Positions 36,260 to 47,189 of a stretch of DNA of 64,000 bases are shown piece by piece. The notes beneath the pieces are model-generated. The model saw only the letters and a program-made list of their open reading frames with translations. It did not search any database and was not told the origin of the DNA. Every line of letters begins with the position of its first letter. The stretch's first letter is position 1. Location of the stretch: the NCBI GenBank assembly GCA_921293015.1, contig OV121081.1:43549877-43613876 (forward strand), written 5' to 3'. The stretch is from Phorcus lineatus. Taxonomy: Eukaryota > Mollusca > Gastropoda > Trochida > Trochidae. Position numbers and translations under genes: made by a program.

Positions 36260-36589
36260 TCATGTGCATAGGCATACAGTTTACTTTTATAGGTAAAATA
36301 AAAATTTAGGACAACAGAGAGGTTAACCTTGCCTTTTCAGTCGGTGGGGGTGGATTCAATACAATGTCATAATTTCATCATGATGTTCATCAATTTAAAC
36401 TTGTTAGTATTAGTGTGTTGTTAAAGTTGCATCAGTCGCAATCGGCTTGACTTCAATGATAGTTGATATCATATAATTAGTTACTTTGAACCAATAACTT
36501 TGCTTTTAAGGACATGTTATATTCGAAGTCACGTTAATTATGATGTTTTTGAATGCATACAACTATGTGTGGACAAAATACCATGTGTG
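36260..36589. other. Spacer
   Basis: Nothing was recognised. Confidence 0.5.
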
Positions 36590-36708
36590 GACCTGGGTCT
36601 AGATTTTCGAAGCTCTCTTAGTGCTAAGATAGTCGTAAGCCAATGTTAATGTATGGCACTTACGACTATCTTAGCACTAAGAGAGCTTCGAAAATACAGG
36701 CCCAGGCC
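36590..36708. mobile_element. Foldback MITE, 119 bp
   Basis: A long inverted repeat with arms of about 50 bases. The inner arm TTTTCGAAGCTCTCTTAGTG is perfectly repeated inverted, and the outer ACCTGGG/CCCAGGC part is slightly diverged. The loop is about 15 bases around AATGTTAATGTATGG. The CTCTCTTAGNGCTAAGATAGTCGTAAG core is a dispersed foldback known to me from molluscan sequence (recalled). The short frame at 36,643 is an artefact. Confidence 0.75.
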
Positions 36709-37256
36709 TCCTCTTCAGTCAGAATCGTTTGTGTTCTTCAACTCAACTCTTTTATACATAATATATCAAACCAAAAGGTAAGGAAAAGTATAAAATATAT
36801 TTTGGAGACTTTTGGGGGGGAACATATCTCACTATCTTTGAACCATGAGATATAGTAATGAAAAAATCGTAAACACATTCTGTAATTGTGAAAACTGTAT
36901 CTTATCCAAAAGGCAAATCAAGATACCCGTGATACCAATGGGTTATATCTTATATCATAATTTTCTAAAATAGCTTTATTATATGCAGAGATGTATCCTG
37001 TGTTCCCTGCACTGAAAATTCCAGGCTAATGAAAATATCATGCCTATTATTATTATTGCCTAGTATTCAGTGATGGTAAAATGCTCAGAATACTCACCTC
37101 ATCTCACCTGACTGTATGTGGTCTTTTGAATTGCTGCCATAAATCTCATTAATACAGGGAAGGGATATTTGATTACAATTTATTATTCACATCATCATTA
37201 TTCGTATCATTTTTCAACATTTCATATTATTTTGGAAAATATTATCTTACTTTACT
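36709..37256. other. AT-rich non-coding stretch
   Basis: Nothing was recognised. Confidence 0.5.
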
Positions 37257-38110
37257 TTAATTCATAAGCAATGAAAATGATGATTTCAATTTTTTAAAGA
37301 CATCAGTTGCTCCAATTGTTGGTCCTTTATTTTGATTGATAAGAATGTGTATGAATAATTGTGTTGGTGTCTGATGATTTTGAGCGATCAATTGTTTAAA
37401 AATCGTATTTTGTTTTTGTATAAGATATGCAAGACATGCATCTCTTAGAAAATTATGTGTAATCACTGCCGTATGGGGTCGAGCGTTGTCTTTCTGGAAC
37501 GTAAGTCCAGGGCCTTGTCTCTCCATAAACAGAAACAGAGCAGGTTACAAAATCTGATCTCTGTAGTAGAAAGTATTAAATTTCCTTGAACAACAACAAC
37601 AACAACAACAACAACAGGGAACATCCATTCTTAGAAAGTTATGTCTCTGCATAAACGGAAATAGAACAGATTACAAAATCTGATCTCTGTAGTAGATAGC
37701 ATTAAATCTCCTTGAACAACAACAACAGGCAACATCCATTTGCTCAAAACGAACTAAATCGGTTGAATTCACGAACTTGAACATCACCTTGAACATCACG
37801 TTTACCTCGCCAATGGCTCTGGTTCTGACGTTGGCAAATCTCATGGTGAATCGAGATTAGTCACTGAAGAAACTGAATTCCACTGCCTTTAAGTAAAACT
37901 TATGTGCCTTGTGGTACACACATTCGGTAACGGCGATGAAAAGATGTCGTCATTGGTCCATGATGGGGTCTCCTGGCAAAATCCAGCAGCCCGCAGGCGT
38001 TTTCTGACTCGTGGAGGATGCAGAGACATATATGTCTCTAAGGTGACGTAGTTGTTTAGCTTCCCGGGTGACTTTCACGACCGGAAACGACGCCCCGTGG
38101 CACTCTGACT
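37257..38110 (-). pseudogene. Tc1/mariner transposase relict
   Basis: On the minus strand, fragments appear in the expected order. A RKRLRAAGF block (about 38,000) is followed by SD*SRF near 37,860, where the usual first catalytic Asp motif FSDESRF has Glu replaced by a stop. Further on, [18 protein letters not shown] near 37,440-37,490 carries the second catalytic Asp. The final Glu block is unclear, and the tail (37,257-37,400) is Gln/Asn/Lys-rich. Stops, frameshifts and an internal duplication with CAA repeats show long decay. No TIRs were recognised. Confidence 0.7.
37515..37740. repeat. Tandem duplication inside Tc1 relict, about 120-bp units with (CAA)n
   Basis: The first unit has TCTCCATAAACAGAAACAGAG, TTACAAAATCTGATCTCTGT, AGTAGAAAG and a (CAA)n run at 37,589-37,616. 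The second repeats TCTGCATAAACGGAAATAGA, TTACAAAATCTGATCTCTGT and AGTAGATAG with a shorter CAA run near 37,715-37,728. Both are followed by AACATCCATT. Confidence 0.85.
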
Positions 38111-38633
38111 TTGATTCAAGTCAACCGTCGCTCTAGTTTCAATATGTTCTACAGTTTTTACCTATTAAGTTCCAGCCCCTACAGTCTGCTTATATTTATA
38201 GCAGCAATATGAATGTCCGGATTCAATCCGTCATCACGCTTCCAAATCAATCAACCCCAATAATTCTTTGTTAAATGTTAACAGCGTGATAAACCATCTA
38301 TGGACAATGTGGCTCTCACTGCATGATTGCACACGAGTTTGTAAAAGTAATTTTTTTTTTTTAAATACAAGAGGTGTTTATGTTTTGTTTAAGTTGTTAT
38401 AGAAAAAAAATAAGACGAAAATATAATTCAAAATTGAATAAATGAAAAAAACAAAGTGCAAAACTGAAATAAATCAAAGCTTTAACCAACGAGCGGTTGG
38501 GTTTTTATTCTTGGAATAGCCAGAAGTTATCCCTGTACATGGATAACTAATGTGAGCTATGTAAACACTATATTTTATTTCGAGCTTATTAAAGTCAGAA
38601 TGGTGCCCATATCAATCATTTTGGCATTTTAGA
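38111..38633. other. AT-rich non-coding stretch
   Basis: Nothing was recognised. Confidence 0.5.
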
Positions 38634-38807
38634 TAAGAAATAAAGTAAGTTCTACCCCCAAAGTGTTTTGTGATAGTTTTGTATGATATAGTTTTGCCCT
38701 GAGCTATTATGACGTCAAAGTCCGAGTGCTTTAACGTTATATTAGTTCAGGGCAAAAGTATACTTTATTGCAAAACACATTGAGGTGGAGCGAACTTTAT
38801 TTCTTAA
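38634..38807. mobile_element. Foldback MITE, about 174 bp
   Basis: Terminal TAAGAAATAAAG pairs with CTTTATTTCTTA. Further in, AAGTGTTTTG pairs with CAAAACACATT, and AGTTTTGCCCTGAGCT pairs with AGTTCAGGGCAAAAGT. A CRE octamer (38,710-38,717) lies near the centre. No ORF. Confidence 0.65.
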
Positions 38808-39880
38808 GTACATGATAGGTACTATATTATCAATGAGTGGAATCGATAAAATATTGTCTCATATGTGTCAACATTAAAAATGGCAATTTGAGTGATGTAA
38901 TGGCACGTGAAGATCTATATTTAAAACGTTCCTCTTCAAATTTTCAAGATATTGTCATTAATAATAAATAGTATATATTACATTGATAATTATGTTTATT
39001 CTTTTATTCTTGCTCGGTTTTGAAAACTAACTATTTAGATCCTTTTCAATAATATCAACAGTCGATATGTTTTTACGTAATCACAACTTTTTCAACACAG
39101 ATTTGTTCAACAAACTATTTCTAAGGACTCGTAATAGATATATCCTCAGGCTCGTCAAAACGACTGTGTCTTGCAGTCGACACGATAATTTTATTAATGG
39201 ACAAGTGCATACGAACCGCAGTTTTAGTAGTTAAATTATGAAAATCCACGGCAAAAATAAAAGACTTTTATTACAACCAAGGATATTTGTTCGGGCTTAA
39301 AGCACATTAGGAACAAAACGCTAAGGCGAGGACAGCTAATTATTGATAGTTCTATAGTGTTAAGATCGTAACTTATTGTTATTAAATATATTCCAGCTAG
39401 AAATGGTATGTGGACTAAGATTCTGTGATCACCTAGTTCAAACAAGAAAGGCGAGGGTTGTGAAAGTTTTGGAACAGTGTAATGCCACCTACGTTGTTAC
39501 TCCTGAGACAAAGAAAGCTAACTATTTAGTATAAAGCCGGATTGTTAATTAAATGTTAGGATTCCCATGAAGTACCGAAATCCATTGGAGCAATACTAAA
39601 ACTGGACAAAGGACAAAGCAGGTGGCAGTTTAATAACGACAAACAACAGATATATAACAATATTGACAAAAGAGAAGTAACACAACACATTGATTGATTG
39701 ACCCTTGCAATTTACTTACACGGTAATTGAGTTAAGTGACCTTTTTTTGAAGGACGATAATATGTGTAGAAAAAGTTCAAAGAATAAAAATATCATCGAT
39801 AACCTGTAGCTACTTATCTTCATCCTTGCAAAGCATTTAGTTATCAGATTATCCTGAAAAATGAGAACTATTCGTGGTTA
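38808..39880. other. AT-rich non-coding stretch
   Basis: Nothing was recognised. Confidence 0.5.
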
Positions 39881-40366
39881 ATGAGTGCAACACATCTACC
39901 AACTAGCAGGAGCGTGTTAGCATTTGCAAGAATTAGTGTACAACCTATGGCGATTAAGTTTGATGAGTCGTTTTCAGTCTTTTTGAAACACATGAAGGGC
40001 ACTTTTCACTTCGAAACGAGTTTTGGTAAGTCTTTCAATCTCTTTTTGATATCAGAAGCAAACTTAAAATTTATGTTTATCGGAAGTGCCCTCCGGGTTA
40101 TTGATTTGAAAAACATCATTTCCCTGCCTGAAAAGTGTCTCGAAAATACAAATGATTTGTCACTGAAACCTTTTGCTTTTGCTGTGAATTTCGTGGTACC
40201 TGATGTCAAAATGTTGGAGGCTGCCAGCAGAAGTATTCTGTCTGCTGAAATGCAATACATCAGATTGGAGAGGCTTGCTCTAAAATTCATGGTTCGTTTC
40301 ATCTATACCCTCGAGTGTTTGTATTCCGTGATGCTAAGCGAACGAAGTCGAAAATTTAAAAAATAA
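39881..40366 (+). CDS. Unrecognised 161-codon open frame
   Basis: The frame ATG..TAA has normal amino-acid composition, rich in Phe, Leu and Ser, and ends in a basic RSRKFKK. The minus strand is also open over most of it (40,006-40,302, 98 codons, with a basic, Arg/Lys-rich product). No domain was recognised on either strand. Having both strands open for about 300 bases in AT-rich DNA is unusual and suggests that it is or was coding. The strand is uncertain. It may be an exon of the gene disrupted further downstream or an older retroelement relic. Confidence 0.25.
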   Translation: MSATHLPTSRSVLAFARISVQPMAIKFDESFSVFLKHMKGTFHFETSFGKSFNLFLISEANLKFMFIGSALRVIDLKNIISLPEKCLENTNDLSLKPFAFAVNFVVPDVKMLEAASRSILSAEMQYIRLERLALKFMVRFIYTLECLYSVMLSERSRKFKK

Positions 40367-40506
40367 TTTGTAACATTGTTTAATAATCATCACTTGTGTA
40401 AAAGCATTGCTTCTTCCCTTCAAATGTAAGGTTTCAGGGAAGACTCATCATTAAATATTACATTACAAACCGTGTCGAAACTTTATTGTCAAAATTCAGA
40501 TGCGGC

Positions 40507-41577
40507 CGCCATATCGAGCTTCAAGTTCGTGACGTCACTTTTATAATGCTTTCCTTCCGACAACGTACACAAAAACAAATAACATGCAACCCTCTGCTGA
40601 TATGGTTAGTGAATAATATTGTTTTCATCAAAGGTTTGTAATATATGATATCCTTACCACAAATTTATGGTTTTCGTGAGATTCTTTTGTAAAAACATTA
40701 AATAAATGAAAAAAACAGTTTTCACATTTTTTTTATTTGGTAATTATATTTTCTCTAAAAGGATAAAAAAAATGTTCACCTATGGATATAACAACTACTT
40801 AATGTGGTCATAACAATTATTTTATATGGATATAAAAATTATATTAAATCAAAGTAAAAATAATTCCATGGAAATTTGAAATGGATATATTTACTTGTAA
40901 GTACATCATGAAAATGAAGTTACACCTTTCATTCACCATTCAATGTTAGCGAGGCAATGGGAACATTAAAATTTGTCACCAAATCTGATAACTGAACTTT
41001 GTAAGTTCATTTTCATTTCATGTTCACCTGGAATAAATGAAAATATGTTTTTACCTAAAAATAATTCATGGAAAAATCTGGATATTATTGTTATATAATT
41101 TTACACAATAATTGAATTCAATAATAAATATCAATTAATGTGAATACGTAAGTAAATGTGACAAAATATATTTTGTATTTTGCCTATTGAGAACAAATTC
41201 ATTCACTTTTGATTAAGCCAACAGACATCTGTTAGTGCCCGTATTTGATTAGTTGTGCAACTAGTGGTATGCTGTTTTGTTGTGATGACAGCCCTGACTC
41301 TACGTAACGCTGGTCAGTTGTTATTTTTCAATTGAGTTTGTTTCAGACATTTTTATGAATCAATAATGTTTGATATATTTTTTACTTAACTTTTTCACAC
41401 AATTTTATCATGTTAAATGTATTTACAAGTGAATCTCACCTGTTAGAAAATCATTTTTGCTTGTTACCGTGTCGGATGATCGGCTTGATCTCTTGATTGC
41501 TTACCTTATATTTAATGATATGTGACCTAAATGGTGTGCGAAATAGCACGTGCTAAAGTGACGTCACGAACTTACAA
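40507..41577. repeat. Inverted CRE-containing 20-bp repeats about 1 kb apart
   Basis: AAGTTCGTGACGTCACTTTT at about 40,524-40,543 and its reverse complement AAAGTGACGTCACGAACTT at about 41,555-41,573 form an inverted pair. Each holds a perfect CRE. Next to the left copy, on the minus strand, is GATATGGCGGCCGC, a YY1-type promoter word. The DNA between is AT-rich with no ORF. This may be a DNA transposon with decayed interior or a pair of divergent promoter ends. Confidence 0.45.
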
Positions 41578-41622
41578 CACTAACGAACTTGCGCTATTCG
41601 ACCATACTATTCGGGAACAACA

Positions 41623-43137
41623 GTTGACCTCAGCAAACAGGAAAATTATGTATGCCTAAATGAGGACGAAAGTCTCCAAACATTAAGAAATGTTTCACCT
41701 GACATTCAGCAACATGTGCTCAAACAGAAAAGGTAAACCTGGTGTCAAGTCCGACAGATAGGCAAAGTTACAGGTAGCACAGTTTACAAGGCACTTTGGC
41801 TAGACACATTGCAGTCACAGATTCAACATTTTGATCGAGTTTTCAACCAAGCCACAACTGATATGTTTTTTTGGAAGAGGTAATGCTTTTGTATGGAGTT
41901 GATGACCCGAAACACCCCAAAAAGAGAGGCATAAATGTGGAGAGAATCGAGGCCTCCTTGGCAGAGTTTCAGCGTGAAAATGTCACTTTTGTCAGCGAGA
42001 TACCATCCGTTACGGCTCAACCGTGTTCTCACAGTCAACATGGTAAACCTGAAGTGTACCGTTTTCATGTCTCCCCAACTTCAGGACGTACACGTGTCAC
42101 GAGAAACCTCACCACTCCACAGATTTTGTACAATGCAAAGATTTATCAGGCCGACTCTGCTGATATATGTCGAATTAAAGCAACAGAGGTGTTCCTTTTT
42201 CTTATCAGTGACTTAGACAGAGCCCAAAAGGAATCACTTCTTCATGCATTCCCTATTGCCTATGGACTTCAAAGCCCAAGTCTTCGAACTCAGACTGTTC
42301 GCAAAATGCTAAGTCAAGTGTTAGAGGCTTGTTACAAGAGAAACATTGATATGACAGCTTTTTCATGCGATGGTCAATGGATTCAAAGTTTGCATACCGA
42401 CCCATCAGGTAAACCTTTAACTGAACTACAGACGCAAAGGCGATTTTGGGAAACGGTGGGAAAACTATCAAAAGGGGATCCAGTTCATTTCTTTGAAGAC
42501 CTAAATGTGGTTCCTTATATGCCTTCTAAAGCACAAGTTGAAGAAGTTGCGCTGGTTAATACCAAAGTCAACGGCTAAGGTGACACAGTTCTAGAAATTG
42601 AATATAAGAACAAGGAAACTGCCTTTCACATGAACCGACGGCATATCAAAACATTGACCACACTGGTCAAGGACCTCCCAAAAGAGACACAAGAGGAAGA
42701 ACAAAGCATGAGATTAGAACAAGCATTACAGTCATTACCAAGTGACATTCCAGAAAAGGTTGACAGTTTGACATACGATGAAATTGTCAACGTATTAAAG
42801 TCTACAGAATCTACCAAAAAACTAGTTGATAATGATGAAGATGTTGAACCACTTGCCGTGTCAATCCAAGCAGTTGACAATTGTATTATACTAAAGGATT
42901 CAGATATAACTTGCATCATGTCAGCAATGAAAAGTGATGATAAGAGTGCACAGAAGGTCAGGTGGCCTAGAATGCCTCAATCTCATTTACAGAACTCACG
43001 TCCTCGGCAGAATTATTGCAAAAGAGACTGTCGCTGATTGAGTTAAGGGTTATCATGAAAGTTCTGAAACAGTTATACCCAACGGAAATGAAGATGGTAA
43101 TGTTATCCTCGACAAAAGCTGTACTCATCAATGAATT
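41623..43137 (+). pseudogene. YqaJ-type / uncharacterised transposase-like gene, 5' part
   Basis: Plus-strand coding remnants run from an acceptor-like CTCAG/CAAACAG near 41,630-41,640. ENYVCLNEDESLQTL (41,641 on) leads, past one TAA at about 41,734, to GKVTGSTVYKAL and TLQSQIQHFD, a signature of the YqaJ exonuclease-like domain start. The frame then shifts at a T run (about 41,864-41,871) straight into LLYGVDDPKHPKK and NVTFVSEIPS, so the usual catalytic YqaJ region between these blocks is missing. The main frame 41,871-42,578 contains SCDGQWIQSL, a conserved Asp block. After a stop and frameshift, 42,630-43,037 and then another frame (ELLQKRLSLIEL.. to about 43,137) continue an acidic region. 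The family identity rests on memory of uncharacterised mollusc and cnidarian proteins. Confidence 0.6.
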
Positions 43138-43138
43138 C

Positions 43139-45540
43139 TCAAAATAATAATAATATTAAAAATAATGGATATTTGTAAGGCGCACATTTCCATCCACTGG
43201 TGCATGCTCAAGGCGCAACATTAAAATACAAGAAAGTTATATACAGAATATATACACTGGCAAGAGGAAATACACTAAAAAGCCAGTTGAAATAAATGGG
43301 TTTTAAGATATCTTCAAGGATTCAAGTGATGGGCAAAATTTGATTTCAATAGGTAATGAGTTCCAGAGTGAGGGTGCTGTATATTTGAAGGATCGCTGGC
43401 CATGGGTGGTGAGATTGACAGTTTGTGGATTTAGGAGGGACTGATTCTGTGATCTTAAGGTTTTTGTTGGAGTATAGACACTTAGCAGATTGGAGATATA
43501 CTCAGGAGCTTGGTTGAGCAGGGACTTGTAAACCAGACACAGAATTTTGAAGTCAATGCGATACTTTATGGGGAGACAATGTAGTGTAAAATAGAGTGTA
43601 TTTCAACAGTTTTTGTTTTGAGGCTGACAATACGAGCGGCAGTATTCTGTGTTTTCTGTAATTTTTTCAGTTGACAAGAAGGGAGTCAAAACAAGAGAAT
43701 ATTGCAGTAATCTAGATGTGATAAAAGGGTTGCTGCAGTGTCTGTCGTGATGTATTCTCAGATGGAAGTAGCAGACTCGACACAGATGATTGACATGACA
43801 TTCGAGGGAAAGCGTAGAGTCAATGAAAACGTCTAGGTCTTTAAGTTTATCAGAAGGTTTAATAACTGAAGATCCAATATTGATATTGTTTATACATAAT
43901 TTGTTGAGTCGTCTTTGACTTCCAACAAACAAAAGTTCTGTTTTATCCTCATTTAGTTTTAGCATCCGTGTTGACATCCAGTCTTTGATATATGCTCTAC
44001 AGTCTGTAATATCCTGTAAGTCCATGGACAAGGTAGGCTGCTGCAGAACTTTCATGAGCTGAGTATCATCTGCATATGGATAATGCCCAAACCCAAACGT
44101 TTTTGATACAAGACAGAGTTTGTTGATGTACAACAAAAATAGAATGGGTCCTAACACCGACCCCTGAGGGATACCACATGTTAGTTTAGTTACTTCTGAA
44201 GTATGACCCTTCACAGTGACCGTCTGGGTTTTACTTGAGAGATAAGAAGTGATCCATGATAGGGCAGTACCTCTGATTCCTGAAGTATATGGTCCACGGT
44301 GTCAAACGTGGCACTGAGATCTAACAGAACCAGTGGCGCCATATTTCCTGACTCAACAACGCATCGTCAGTCGTTTATCAGGCGTAGAAGCAGAGTCTCT
44401 GTTGAATGACTTTGGCGGTAGGCTGATTGAAATTCATCAACAATTGCATTTCAGTGCAAAATTTTCAACCTTTTAGCAGCAGCTTTCTCGATAAGCTTTG
44501 ACAAGAATGTTAAGTTAGAGACTGGCCTGTAGTTTTTGTATAGAGAGGAGTCCGCTAATTTGCTTTTTATCAAAGGTTTCACAACAGCAGATGTTTGATT
44601 TTCTGGAAAAACACCAGAAGATAAGCTTTTATTTACTATTTGTGTAATTACAGGAAGTAACGTTTCAAGATGTTCCATTAACAGAGCTGTATGGATTGGG
44701 TCTAAAGTACAAGTGGTTTTGTTGGCAGATAACAGTAGACTTTCAACTTCTTCCTGCGTGAATGGTATGAACACATCAATTGTGTAAGCACACGGGTCTA
44801 GTTCTACACTACATTTCCTTCCCGAGTTACACGATTCCATAAGGTTCTGATGTCCACTATTTTCTGTTTGAAAAATGTGTTGAAGGAGTTGACAAGGTCA
44901 GGCAAGTCCTCACTGGCCAGCAGTATCTCCTCACGTTTCTTGCCGTGAAGAGCATTTAAAAGTTTATGAAGATCACATGGATTACCTGCAAGGTCATCAA
45001 TCTTCTGCTTGATGTGTTTCATTTTACTGTCACCCAGCAGTTTTGAAACTTTTAACCTGGAATTTTGGTAAATTTGTCTTTGGACAACTAATTTACCCTT
45101 TCGCAATTTTCGTTCCATGCGTCTGCGCTCACGCTTAGCCTGGAGAATCTCATCACAATACCAAGCACATCCAGATTTATCTCTGAAAAATCCTTTGAGA
45201 GGTGCATGTTTGTCAACGAAAGTATTCATTGTACATATCCGTGAGTGAATCCACATCCGTAAGGGAGTGATCACATGATGCCAGATCCGAAGCACTGAGA
45301 TCAAGAGCAAAAGTAACAGTATTAACTGCTTTAAAATTGCGACAAAGTCTTGTTACCTTGCAGAGTGCCGGATTTTCCATTTCATATGTGCTGATATCAG
45401 TGAATGATCCGACATCAACTTATCCTGTACATATATTGAATAGAGAAGGTCCTGGTTAGCTGTTTTGAACCAATCAAGTGTGTGACCTGTTCTGTGTATT
45501 GACAGATTGGAGATGGTTCCTATCTGACTGTCAATCCCAG
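43139..45540 (-). mobile_element. L2/CR1-type LINE, 5'-truncated, inserted in the YqaJ-type gene
   Basis: On the minus strand the 5' end (about 45,540) starts inside the endonuclease domain, and the 3' end (43,139-43,225) has GCGCCTTGAGCATG, ATATCCATTATT and (ATT)n. Total length is about 2.4 kb. ORF1 and most of the EN domain are absent. It lies antisense to the host gene and splits it between about 43,137 and 45,541. No clear target duplication was found. Confidence 0.85.
43290..45535 (-). pseudogene. LINE ORF2: endonuclease C-terminus plus reverse transcriptase
   Basis: The order on the minus strand is as follows. The EN C-terminus has HRTGHTLDW and MSDHSLISAH (about 45,535-45,360). A basic linker has DKHAPLKGFF and AKRERRRMERKLRKGK (45,310-44,850). 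RT blocks are KNYRPVSNLTFLSKLIEK (about 44,500), an FQSAYRQSHSTE and LDLSATFDTVDH stretch (44,430-44,290, with a stop), GIPQGSVLGPILF, and YADDTQL at about 44,070 (catalytic Asp pair intact). A C-terminal LKTHLFQLAF block lies near 43,290. Several stops and frameshifts, including one near 44,260, inactivate it. The domain order and the LKTHLF end are those of L2/CR1-clade elements. Confidence 0.85.
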
Positions 45541-46348
45541 GAAAAGAGTGGCTCAACGTGAGGCATTGTCTCTCAAACAGTTGGCACTTCGTTGTGTTCT
45601 TCTGTGCAAATCGCAACAGGTACATGAGATTGAATGGTACTCCTATCCTTGGATGTACATAAATGACAATGAACAGAGGCCAATCTTTGAGGTAGTTGAT
45701 AGCCACCATATCCTTACCAATTTGCGCACTAAATGTTGTGTTGGTGGAATACCAGATTGCCAAATCAATCGAGAAGCATGGGTTAAGGTTGCAAAAGCGT
45801 GTAAAAACAATGGCAGTGGCCTTACACTGGCACATGTGAATGAGTTAATAAACAAGCAAAGTAACTCATTTGCCCAAAAGACATTCAGTGTCAGAGTAGA
45901 AGAGTGCACGAGGGCTAATGGATATTTGAAGGAAGCTGACTTTTGCCGTTTAATTAGAGAATGTTATCAGGCTGAAGATGAACCCCAGGTCAGCAGCCAT
46001 CAACGTACACAAGCAAGGCTAACTCTCAGGAACTGGCTTTTGAGAAAGTACGATTCAGGCATATTTCCTCCTCCGGGGATGTATGTTAGTGGGATCCAAG
46101 TCGTTACGTACGAATCTCTTTTGACCAATATTGAGCGAAAGATACAGTTATATGCATGTGTTCCATCCTACAATACCAGAGCAGTATCTACTTTAGATGC
46201 AGAGAACTTCTTTTCCCTGTTTGAGGATCTGCAACCAACTGGTGGCGGAACGTTGAAGCCTCAGCAAGTGAAAAAGTGCGTGCAGACAGCATGTCAGCTG
46301 GTGTCTATCAGATTCAAATCAGACAAGTACATTAACTTTTTATCATAG
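45541..46348 (+). pseudogene. YqaJ-type / uncharacterised transposase-like gene, 3' part
   Basis: The frame resumes after the LINE (about KRVAQREALSLKQLALR) and runs open to TAG at 46,348. VVDSHHILTNLR (Asp, then His-Ile-Leu-Thr-Asn) and STLDAENFFSLFEDL (Glu followed by Phe-Phe-Ser) stand out. With SCDGQW in the 5' part they make a spaced D..D..E pattern that could be an RNase H-fold (DDE) catalytic set, which is inference. FPPPGMYVSGIQVVTYESLL is another conserved-looking block. The uninterrupted 260 codons contrast with the damaged 5' part, so the LINE insertion may be a late event. The initiator Met at 45,548 is an artefact of the interruption. Confidence 0.6.
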
Positions 46349-47189
46349 TATGATAACAAATCTTAACAGTACATTGGACCCATTTTCTGTTTCTATTTAT
46401 TTCTATCTATTCATACTCCTTGTAATCATAATGTCAGTTTAAGATTTCAGCGTTAAAAGATATTTGTTCTCCGTTATCAGTGAATTTCCGATAATAGTTA
46501 TGTATAAAAAGGGTCGTATATAAATACTCCTCTGTCATAGTCATGAGAATATTATTCTAAAATAGGCCGTTCCAAATGATGACAAATCAGTCGGATAACA
46601 CAGATGACTGTGTCAGATGGAACGCAGCTAACTCATCTGATTTCAGGGAATTCTACATTAGGTACTGTTTACACATTATATCTAATAATTTTTATAAAAA
46701 AACCTATTTCCAAACACAATTCAGGACTAAGAATGGCTATAACACCATTTATAAAATTTTAAAAATACCAAATGTTTCAAATGACTGTAAATTAACTGTT
46801 ATATTTTTTCCGTTATTTTAAATTAACATTTTGAAAAAAATCCATAATTCTTCATTACCAGAATATAGAATGATGTATGCAATTGAAGAAATTCGGATGA
46901 GTTGAAATGCAATAGAACATCTAATAAAAATTCATCACCATAATTATCAAATCCTGACAATTGACGTTTACGATTTATCTGTTATTTTGTCATATAGTCT
47001 ATCTTGTTACATAGAAAAGAGACATGATGTGTTTATATTGTCCAAAATATGACACTACACAATAAACTGCAATGTTTTTATTACTTATACCCTGTATACA
47101 TGTGTTCTCTAGATATATAAAAGGACGCTTTTATTGACAATCACATCATTATTGTGTTCATTGTACATTTACGTTTCTTATCATTTCAG
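46349..47189. other. Non-coding stretch with TATA-like words
   Basis: TATAAAAAGG near 46,502 and TATATAAAAGG near 47,113 resemble TATA boxes. The short frame at 46,576-46,821 has no family features. Confidence 0.4.

Noticed and set aside
36643..36855. Plus-strand 70-codon ORF
   Set aside because: Begins inside a foldback MITE arm and continues into AT-rich DNA, with no family features.
45353..45835. Minus-strand 160-codon ORF as one protein
   Set aside because: It fuses antisense host-gene sequence (45,541-45,835) with the real LINE endonuclease C-terminus below 45,540. Only the latter part is meaningful.
45643..45909. Minus-strand 88-codon ORF
   Set aside because: Shadow of the 3' part of the YqaJ-type gene on the plus strand.
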